Shown: one piece after another, positions 17,235 through 22,136 of the stretch
Layout: the number at the start of each line of letters is the position of its first letter
Position numbering within the stretch: the stretch's first letter is position 1
Assembly: GCA_002373755.1 (NCBI GenBank)
Contig: DFJU01000150.1
Span: 1-22,136, forward strand
Source: Bacteroidales bacterium UBA3663
Lineage (GTDB): Bacteria > Bacteroidota > Bacteroidia > Bacteroidales > UBA3663
Direction: 5' to 3'
Length of the DNA: 22,136 nucleotides
Program-made: the position numbers and the translations under genes
The notes under the pieces: model-generated
Databases searched by the model: none
The model's input: the letters and a program-made list of their open reading frames with translations, nothing else
What the model was told of the DNA's origin: nothing

Positions 17235-17317
17235 CTGTATTCGTGGTATTAAAAGATGCCAAAAAATGGTAAATTAGAAACAATCTCGTCCGATTTTCCC
17301 AAAAATACCATCCTATA

Positions 17318-17349
17318 CTTGCTTTTTACAATTGGATTTGCCACCTTTG
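17318..17349 (+). promoter_or_regulatory. Candidate promoter of the second AraC-family gene
   Basis: CTTG (17318-17321), a 20-bp spacer and CACCTTTG (17342-17349). The predicted transcript start falls at or next to the ATG at 17354, so the mRNA would be nearly leaderless unless another promoter exists. Confidence 0.45.
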
Positions 17350-17353
17350 CGGC

Positions 17354-18244
17354 ATGAAAAACAAAGCCATTACCAATTACGAATTGTCGCAGCCCACAAA
17401 TCGTGGGGAGGAGCGTTTCCGTCTGCGTCACATGCCCGAAGCCTTTGAGAAAGAGGGCCTCCGCAATGAGAGTCTTCACACACATTCTTTCTACACCGTC
17501 ATCTGGTTTCAGGGCGGTGGGGGAGAGCATTTTGTCGATTTCGGCCGATATGACGTCGTGCCAAACCGACTTTTCTTCATTTCGCCGGGCCAGCTGCACT
17601 GTTTCGATGCGTTGCACAACCAGACAGGCTACATACTCGAGTTCAGCGACGATTTTTTGCAGGACGAGCTGTCGAGCGAAAGCCTTTATTTAAAGTATGA
17701 CGTGTTCAATGCGTTCGACACGTTGCCCTATCGCGATGTGCCCGACGATGCGCTCGATGCTCTCCAGAAGGCCATCGACGACATTTCGGCCGAAGAATCG
17801 CGTGTCGATGCCTTTGCACACCACGACTGTCTGGCCCTCCTTGTCCGTCTGTTCCTGATAATGATCCAGCGTGCTGGCCGTGTCGATAAATCCGATGAGA
17901 ATCTGAGCGTTACGTCGCCCAAAAGCCGTCTTTTCGTCCGCTTCCGTCAGATGCTGGAGACGAACTATGCCACGATTCACACCGTCCACGAATACGCTTC
18001 GCGACTTGGCATTACGAGCAAGACGCTCACCATCTGCACGCTCGATTGCGCGCATCAGACACCGCTGGCTCTCATCAACGCCCGTCTGTTGCTCGAGGCG
18101 CGCCGTCTGCTCCGCTACACCGATTTGTCGAGCAAGGAGGTCGCTTTCCGTCTCGGCTTCGACGATCCGTCATACTTCGTCAAGTTCTTCAAGCGCGAGT
18201 CCGGAATGTTGCCGATGGAGTTTCGCGACCTTTCCGCTACGTGA
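17354..18244 (+). CDS. AraC-family transcriptional regulator (divergent to the OFA transporter)
   Basis: 296 residues from the ATG at 17354. An internal ATG at 17435 would remove about 27 residues, but the region before it (FRLRHMPEAF) corresponds to the start of the cupin domain in similar proteins, so the longer form is preferred. The sensor domain (about 20-170) includes LHTHSFYTVIWFQGGGGEHF and LFFISPGQLHCFDA. The DNA-binding part (about 195-292) has VHEYASRLGITSKTLTICTL and SSKEVAFRLGFDDPSYFVKF. Its stop codon lies only 9 bp from the convergent pgeF-like stop. Divergence from the transporter suggests it controls that gene, probably through the palindrome at 17212-17234; this is inferred. 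Confidence 0.91.
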   Translation: MKNKAITNYELSQPTNRGEERFRLRHMPEAFEKEGLRNESLHTHSFYTVIWFQGGGGEHFVDFGRYDVVPNRLFFISPGQLHCFDALHNQTGYILEFSDDFLQDELSSESLYLKYDVFNAFDTLPYRDVPDDALDALQKAIDDISAEESRVDAFAHHDCLALLVRLFLIMIQRAGRVDKSDENLSVTSPKSRLFVRFRQMLETNYATIHTVHEYASRLGITSKTLTICTLDCAHQTPLALINARLLLEARRLLRYTDLSSKEVAFRLGFDDPSYFVKFFKRESGMLPMEFRDLSAT

Positions 18245-18253
18245 TTTTTTCGC

Positions 18254-18979
18254 TCAGATTAGCCTGATTGCTGTCACGATTCGGCCTGTTCCGATGCCTT
18301 CGCGCCGCGCCGAATAGAGCATGTCGTCGTCCGACTTCGTGCAAGGCGGCGTGCAGTCGATGTGACCCAGGTCGATTTCCTCTTCCAGCATGTCGTCCAC
18401 ATTGCTTTGCCAAAGGTCGATGTGCGGTTTTTTGTAATGTCCGACGATGCAGTCGGCGCGTCCTGCGGCGATGAATTGGTCGGCAACCTCTAGTCCCACT
18501 TCAAATTGTTCGGGCGAGATGCTCGGCCCCACCATGGCGTAGATGTCGTCGGCCGCGCATCCGAATTCCTCTTTCATCTTCCGTATCGTTTTCTGCACGA
18601 TGTGCCCCACCGTGCCGCGCCAGCCTGCGTGTATGGCGGCTACTACGCGATTTTTCGGGTCGAAAAGCAGCACCGGGACGCAGTCGGCCGTGCGCACGCC
18701 AATCCATTGTCCGACCCTCCGAGTGATGACGGCGTCAGCCTCGATTGTCGTGTCCGATGGCAGGTCTTCGTTTTGTGCTACGCGATTTTCATCGAGCACC
18801 ACGCGGCCGTTTTCCTTCACGAAGCAGATTCTTGTGCTGTGGATCTGCTTCGGCATCCACACGTCGGCATCGGCCTTCGTGCTTGCTTTCGTCGATGAAA
18901 AATGCTCTATTCCTTCCAGTTTCAGCAGTAGCTGCGACTGGAGGACTTTGCCTCTCTCCTTGATTTCTGATAGTTGCAT
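18254..18979 (-). CDS. pgeF: PgeF/YfiH-type (polyphenol oxidase, DUF152) family protein, short form
   Basis: 241 residues from the ATG at 18979. The metal-binding residues of the family are visible: His47 in KQIHST, Cys100 in GVRTADCVPVLLFD and His117 in AAIHAGWRGT; GPSISP follows. Family members have been described as purine nucleoside phosphorylase/adenosine deaminase-like enzymes and as a peptidoglycan-editing factor in E. coli. Compared with typical members, the stretch between the first strand (IEHFSSTK) and the QIHS motif is very short; the usual GG-S...N...NR segment of about 40 residues is missing. It is last in a three-gene minus-strand unit, 13 nt after the cyclo-ligase gene. Two copies of the CTACGCGATTTT motif lie inside the gene. 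Confidence 0.88.
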   Translation of the reverse strand: MQLSEIKERGKVLQSQLLLKLEGIEHFSSTKASTKADADVWMPKQIHSTRICFVKENGRVVLDENRVAQNEDLPSDTTIEADAVITRRVGQWIGVRTADCVPVLLFDPKNRVVAAIHAGWRGTVGHIVQKTIRKMKEEFGCAADDIYAMVGPSISPEQFEVGLEVADQFIAAGRADCIVGHYKKPHIDLWQSNVDDMLEEEIDLGHIDCTPPCTKSDDDMLYSARREGIGTGRIVTAIRLI

Positions 18980-18992
18980 GATGTCCAGAATG

Positions 18993-19454
18993 CTAAACGA
19001 AAATTTTGTCGAGTTTTACGTCCCACGGATCTGTCGGAATCTGCTGGAAAATCTGGCACTTGAATGCAGCACCCCATTTCGGGCAATGCAGATGCGCGAG
19101 CAGCCTGTCGTAGTAGCCCTTGCCTCGTCCCATCCGGTCGCCGTCTGTCGTGAAGGCTCGTCCGGGGATGATGGCCAGATCGACCCGTTGCAGCACGTCG
19201 TCGGCTATGGTCGGTGCGTCGGCTGTCGGCATCGGCAGAATCACGCTTTTGCCGCTACCTTCGGCGTCTTGGATCAGCAATGAAAGGTCGATTTCGTCGC
19301 TCAGTGCGGTGTAGAGCAGCACGGTTTCGGCTTGTTGCCATTCGGCTGTCCCGATTATTTGCAGGCAGACGAAAAGTGAGGCGTTTTCCTTGTCTGAAGG
19401 CTTCAGATGTGCAATCGCTGTTTTTACTTGCGCACGTAACTCTGTTTTTGTCAT
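18993..19454 (-). CDS. 5-formyltetrahydrofolate cyclo-ligase family protein, short form
   Basis: 153 residues; usual members have about 180-200. The family makes 5,10-methenyl-THF from 5-formyl-THF with ATP. The N-terminal basic helix (MTKTELRAQVKTAI), the strand VLLYTALSDEIDLSLLI, the strand GKSVILPMP and the C-terminal signature IIPGRAFTTDGDRMGRGKGYYDR (residues about 95-117) are present, followed by a normal DPWDVKLDKIF end. Missing is the segment between ILPMP and VDLAIIPG that normally contains the fGIxEP motif, roughly 25 residues. The frame is intact, so this is an in-frame shortening rather than a frameshift. It starts 5 nt after the AlaX-like stop codon and lies 13 nt before pgeF. 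Confidence 0.86.
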   Translation of the reverse strand: MTKTELRAQVKTAIAHLKPSDKENASLFVCLQIIGTAEWQQAETVLLYTALSDEIDLSLLIQDAEGSGKSVILPMPTADAPTIADDVLQRVDLAIIPGRAFTTDGDRMGRGKGYYDRLLAHLHCPKWGAAFKCQIFQQIPTDPWDVKLDKIFV

Positions 19455-19459
19455 GCTTT

Positions 19460-19924
19460 TTATTCGTTATTTACTTTATATACAATGCGAAAAACACCGT
19501 CTTTATATGATGTCGATGTGATTCTGAAAGAGCCGATTTCGCGTGTGCTTTGCACGTGTTGTCCAATGCAGGCGCAGACGTCATAGTCGCCGATCCTGAC
19601 CAGCCGCAATGTTTCGGATGCGTTGTCGGGCAGTTTGTCGAGCGGAACTCCGGCTGGCACTTCGTCGCGGCTTACGTATTCAAATGTGACTTTCAAGTCT
19701 TTGGAAATCAAATCGTTTATTGTACTTTCGATGACTGCGATTTGCTCTGCTGTCGGCGGCACTTGCATCGGCCAATTGATTTTGCTTTTTTTGCGCTCGA
19801 TATGGGCGTCTTTCGAGCGGCCGCAGTGGAACATTCTGTCCATTGTCTGATTGAGCAGATGCTCTGCCGTGTGGGCAGGTGCAAACTCTTCTTTGTTGTG
19901 CAAGTTTAGTGCAATATTTTCCAT
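19460..19924 (-). CDS. AlaX-like free-standing tRNA-editing domain protein
   Basis: 154 residues. The protein corresponds to the second additional (editing) domain of alanyl/threonyl-tRNA synthetases. The zinc-binding signature is present as HTAEH (His18, His22) and CIGQH (Cys119, His123), followed by STREIGSFRI. The central strand LRLVRIGDYDVCAC also fits. Such free-standing proteins remove wrongly attached amino acids, classically Ser or Gly from tRNA-Ala. No synthetase domain is attached. The exact substrate cannot be inferred. It is first of a minus-strand operon with the cyclo-ligase and pgeF genes and has a good promoter just upstream. The start codon is the first ATG after that promoter. 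Confidence 0.85.
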   Translation of the reverse strand: MENIALNLHNKEEFAPAHTAEHLLNQTMDRMFHCGRSKDAHIERKKSKINWPMQVPPTAEQIAVIESTINDLISKDLKVTFEYVSRDEVPAGVPLDKLPDNASETLRLVRIGDYDVCACIGQHVQSTREIGSFRITSTSYKDGVFRIVYKVNNE

Positions 19925-19944
19925 TTTGTTGCCTATTTATAATG

Positions 19945-19975
19945 CAAATTTACATTATTTCACTAATTTGTCAAA
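19945..19975 (-). promoter_or_regulatory. Predicted promoter of the AlaX-like / cyclo-ligase / pgeF operon
   Basis: On the minus strand TTTG (19975-19972), a 19-bp spacer and TAAATTTG (19952-19945) match the consensus. The ATG at 19924 is 20 bp beyond the -7 box. Confidence 0.7.
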
Positions 19976-20001
19976 ATTTTTTAAGTTTTTTGTAGCAATT
20001 G

Positions 20002-20033
20002 TTTGGTGGTTTGAAACAAAATCGCAAACTTTG
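20002..20033 (+). promoter_or_regulatory. Predicted promoter of the DUF6565-like lipoprotein
   Basis: TTTG (20002-20005), a 20-bp spacer and AAACTTTG (20026-20033). The predicted start near 20040 leaves a leader of about 147 nt before the ATG at 20187. Confidence 0.6.
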
Positions 20034-20186
20034 CACCAAGAAAGAAAAAGAGTCCCCAAATATCTTTTCTCTCTGAATGTTGTTTATTTTGATTCATTTT
20101 CGATTCAGGATTTTGGTTTCATGCAACCGCGTTCCCCAAATGTTGTCAGACCTTGAATCTATTATGGTCTCAAAAAGTTTATCGCT

Positions 20187-20573
20187 ATGAAACCCATTAA
20201 CAAGAACATCTCAACCTTGCTGGCGCTGTTTGGTGCAGTCGTTATGTTCATGTCGTGCTCCGGCACAGAAGACAGGGCATTCACTCGGTTGTCGATTCTC
20301 TATGACGATGCCAAGGCTAATGCAAAGAACTATACTGTCGAACAGTGGCGTGTCTATCTCAACGAGTACAACATTGTCGATTCGTTGCTTGCCGAGTGTG
20401 AGTTCAGTGAAGAACGTAAGGCCGACGTCAGCCGAATGAAGGGCCGTTGTGCAGCCTACGCGCGCGAAGGTCTGTTGCTCATCGACTCGCGTCAGATCGG
20501 CAATTCGCTCAATCAGACTCGTGGTGCCTTCAAGGGATTCTCCGAGATGGATAATGGTCGGATAGAGCATTGA
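20187..20573 (+). CDS. Small lipoprotein, DUF6565-like
   Basis: 128 residues with a lipoprotein signal ending MFMSC (Cys24). The mature part is largely helical. The pattern LYDDAKANAKNYTVEQWRVY, then LLAECEFSEERKADVSRMKG and RCAAYAREG, resembles the DUF6565 group of small Bacteroidetes lipoproteins (acidic, NYTxEQW core, then a helix ending in KGR). That assignment is from memory of the pattern and its function is unknown. It has its own promoter, a long leader, and a structured terminator downstream. No enzyme motif is present. It is probably an envelope-associated protein. Confidence 0.8.
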   Translation: MKPINKNISTLLALFGAVVMFMSCSGTEDRAFTRLSILYDDAKANAKNYTVEQWRVYLNEYNIVDSLLAECEFSEERKADVSRMKGRCAAYAREGLLLIDSRQIGNSLNQTRGAFKGFSEMDNGRIEH

Positions 20574-20610
20574 ATATGCGTTTTTTACACTCTTCCCTTA
20601 CATATATTCT

Positions 20611-20654
20611 GGACTTGTAATCTTGACTTTCGTCGGGAGACAAGTCCTTTTTTT
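20611..20654 (+). terminator. Structured terminator directly in front of the next gene
   Basis: GGACTTG (20611-20617) pairs with CAAGTCC (20641-20647), followed by seven T's. Within the loop TCTTGAC and GTCGGGA form a second 7-bp stem around TTTC. The T-run ends only eight bases before the ATG at 20663. Confidence 0.75.
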
Positions 20655-20662
20655 AGTGAAAT

Positions 20663-20911
20663 ATGATTAGCAAAGAAAGCATCGAAATAGCCTATTGCTT
20701 CCTGCATCAGAAGGAGCGCATCTATCGCTATTCGACGATGGAGTGGCAGCGCGAGGACATCGAATATGCCATTGCTTCGTTCGTTGATGAGATGCCCGAT
20801 GAACTGTATGACCTTTTGTCCGATGGCCGCCGCGATTACCTTTTGTCGCACGAGCGTTTTGCGGCCGATATGGCCGATGCCATCGCGCAGCTGGAGCAGA
20901 TGATGGCGTGA
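20663..20911 (+). CDS. Small hypothetical protein (82 aa)
   Basis: 82 residues (MISKESIEIAYCFLHQKERI..., ending AIAQLEQMMA), acidic and mostly helical, with no signal peptide or membrane segment. A central DDIEYAIASFVDEM-like region (here EDIEYAIASFVDEMPDEL) and a C-terminal helical segment (HERFAADMADAIAQLEQMM) have the regular codon use of the surrounding genes, including GGCCGATG, which supports real coding. I cannot assign a family with confidence; a similar small protein seems to occur in other Bacteroidales, from recollection only. It starts right after a terminator hairpin and I see no separate promoter, so expression may depend on read-through. It is convergent with recA. Confidence 0.75.
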   Translation: MISKESIEIAYCFLHQKERIYRYSTMEWQREDIEYAIASFVDEMPDELYDLLSDGRRDYLLSHERFAADMADAIAQLEQMMA

Positions 20912-20943
20912 CTTTCGTGCGTCCGCATTGGCTGGAAACGCAA

Positions 20944-20996
20944 ATCCGGCTCGGAACCTGCCACCTTTTTGGGTGATTCGCGGTTCCGGGCCGGAT
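20944..20996. terminator. Long palindrome between convergent genes, terminator or REP-like
   Basis: ATCCGGCTCGGAACC (20944-20958) pairs with GGTTCCGGGCCGGAT (20982-20996) over 15 positions with a single G-T pair. Inside, CACC (20962-20965) and GGTG (20972-20975) form a second stem. Only a short T-run (AGTTTTA) follows on the plus side and ATTTGCGTTT on the minus side. It lies between the 82-residue gene and recA, whose transcripts converge here. Confidence 0.65.
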
Positions 20997-21025
20997 AGTT
21001 TTATGTCCGATGTCTGTCGGCCGAA

Positions 21026-22093
21026 TTATTCTGCGGCATCGTCATCGGCCGAAGCTTCGTCGGCACTTTCTGCGCCGCCTTGGATCTGCGCCATGATCTT
21101 CTGCTCGATTTCGGCAGCCAGGTCTGGATTGTCGAGCATGAGCTGTCGCGTAGCGTCGCGGCCCTGAGCCAGCTTGCTGCCGTTGTAGCTGTAGAACGAA
21201 CCGGACTTCTTGATGACGCCGTAGTTGACGCCCAAATCGACCACTTCGCCGCTGCGGCTGATGCCCTCGCCGTACAGGATGTCGAATTCGGCCTTGCGGA
21301 ACGGAGGTGCAACCTTGTTTTTCACAACCTTGACGCGCACGCTGCTGCCGATGGCCTCGTCGCCCACTTTCAGCGTCGTCACGCGGCGGATGTCAAGTCG
21401 CACCGATGCGTAGAACTTCAGTGCGTTGCCGCCCGTCGTCGTTTCGGGGTTGCCGAACATCACGCCGATCTTCATACGCAGCTGGTTGATGAACAGCATA
21501 CAGGTGTTGGACTTCGAGAGAATGCCGGTGAGCTTACGCAGGGCCTGGCTCATGAGGCGGGCCTGCAGACCGACGTGGTTGTCGCCCATTTCGCCGTTGA
21601 TTTCTGCCTGCGGAACGAGGGCTGCCACGGAGTCGATGACGATGATGTCGATTGCACCGGAACGAACGAGGGTTTCGGCGATGTCAAGAGCCTGTTCACC
21701 GGTATCCGGCTGGGAAACGAGCAGGGATTCGATATCGACACCGAGCTTGCGGGCGTAAACGGCGTCAAAAGCATGTTCTGCGTCGATGAAGGCTGCTACG
21801 CCACCGAGCTTCTGGGCTTCTGCAATGGCATGCAGGGTAAGAGTAGTCTTACCGGAAGATTCGGGTCCGTAAATTTCGATGATACGGCCGCGGGGGAAAC
21901 CTCCCACGCCGAGGGCCATGTCGAGCTGGATGCAGCCGGTCGGGATGACGGGAATGTCTTCGACGGGCTGCTGGCCGAGTGCCATGATGGAACCTTTACC
22001 ATAATTCTTTTCAATCTGGGCGATGGCGGCTTCTACTGCCTTTGCCTTGTCTGCGGAAAGGTTGCTGGTCGGGGTTGTTGTTTTCTTAGCCAT
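21026..22093 (-). CDS. recA: Recombinase RecA
   Basis: 355 residues from the ATG at 22093 ([12 protein letters not shown]). In-frame ATGs at 22105 and 22135 exist, but the chosen one matches the usual RecA N terminus. RecA forms ATP-dependent filaments on single-stranded DNA for homologous recombination and the SOS response. Landmarks: [10 protein letters not shown], Walker [26 protein letters not shown], Walker [15 protein letters not shown], loop 1 region [40 protein letters not shown] (loop 2) and the acidic C-terminal tail ([12 protein letters not shown]). Length and motifs are normal. The promoter lies outside the window; the 43 bases upstream that are visible are AT-rich with no recognisable SOS box. 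Confidence 0.97.
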   Translation of the reverse strand: MAKKTTTPTSNLSADKAKAVEAAIAQIEKNYGKGSIMALGQQPVEDIPVIPTGCIQLDMALGVGGFPRGRIIEIYGPESSGKTTLTLHAIAEAQKLGGVAAFIDAEHAFDAVYARKLGVDIESLLVSQPDTGEQALDIAETLVRSGAIDIIVIDSVAALVPQAEINGEMGDNHVGLQARLMSQALRKLTGILSKSNTCMLFINQLRMKIGVMFGNPETTTGGNALKFYASVRLDIRRVTTLKVGDEAIGSSVRVKVVKNKVAPPFRKAEFDILYGEGISRSGEVVDLGVNYGVIKKSGSFYSYNGSKLAQGRDATRQLMLDNPDLAAEIEQKIMAQIQGGAESADEASADDDAAE

Positions 22094-22136
22094 ATTGGAC
22101 TCCATTTTGTTTTTTTTCGTTTTTAAATATAACATT

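Noticed and set aside
21026..22093. Apparent difference in codon choice between the two halves of recA
   Set aside because: The 5' half lacks the GGCCGATG word and uses slightly different codons, but high expression and strong protein constraint explain this without assuming recombination.

Overview
The window looks like chromosomal housekeeping DNA from a Bacteroidota (Bacteroidales) bacterium of fairly high GC content. Three things point there. Protein types include DUF4369/thioredoxin-fold lipoproteins, a DUF6565-like lipoprotein, a GreA-HIT pair and a bacteroidete-type myo-inositol-phosphate synthase. Promoters follow the Bacteroidetes pattern, -33 TTTG, about 19-20 bp, then -7 TAnnTTTG. 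Ribosome binding sites of the Shine-Dalgarno type are absent. I see no tRNA, rRNA, CRISPR array, insertion sequence or phage gene.

Layout. Positions 1-2008 (minus) hold most of pnp (PNPase), cut by the window edge inside its S1 domain. A divergent promoter pair at 2050-2160 serves pnp and a plus-strand lipoprotein with a thioredoxin fold lacking CXXC (2283-3497). Next on the plus strand come greA, a HIT-family protein, an AT-rich 55-residue candidate lipoprotein (4469-4636), clpP and clpX (abutting), and a myo-inositol-1-phosphate synthase ending at a strong terminator. Positions 7921-8586 form a gene-free convergent gap. It holds two opposed terminators and, between them, a roughly 470-bp segment bounded by inverted repeats and containing several hairpins.

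A carbohydrate-type locus follows (8587-14425). A sugar-porter MFS transporter and a DUF5107-TPR protein form a minus-strand unit, divergent from an AraC regulator. A DUF2130 protein (coiled coil plus PD-(D/E)XK-like core) is next. A second divergent transporter/regulator pair is at 15996-18244: an OFA-type MFS carrier and another AraC protein, with a palindrome over the transporter's -7 box. A minus-strand operon at 18254-19924 carries an AlaX-like tRNA-editing domain, a short 5-formyltetrahydrofolate cyclo-ligase and a short PgeF/YfiH protein. The right end has a small lipoprotein, a small conserved-looking protein directly behind a terminator, a 53-bp palindrome, and recA (minus).

The most unusual signals are at the nucleotide level. 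The octamer GGCCGATG (either strand) occurs about 30 times where about 0.7 would be expected by chance. A second motif, CTACGCG often followed by RTTTT, occurs about 20 times. Both appear in genes and between genes, in several frames. The inverted-repeat-bounded element at 7991-8460 is the best candidate for an undescribed element. All counts were made by eye and should be recomputed.
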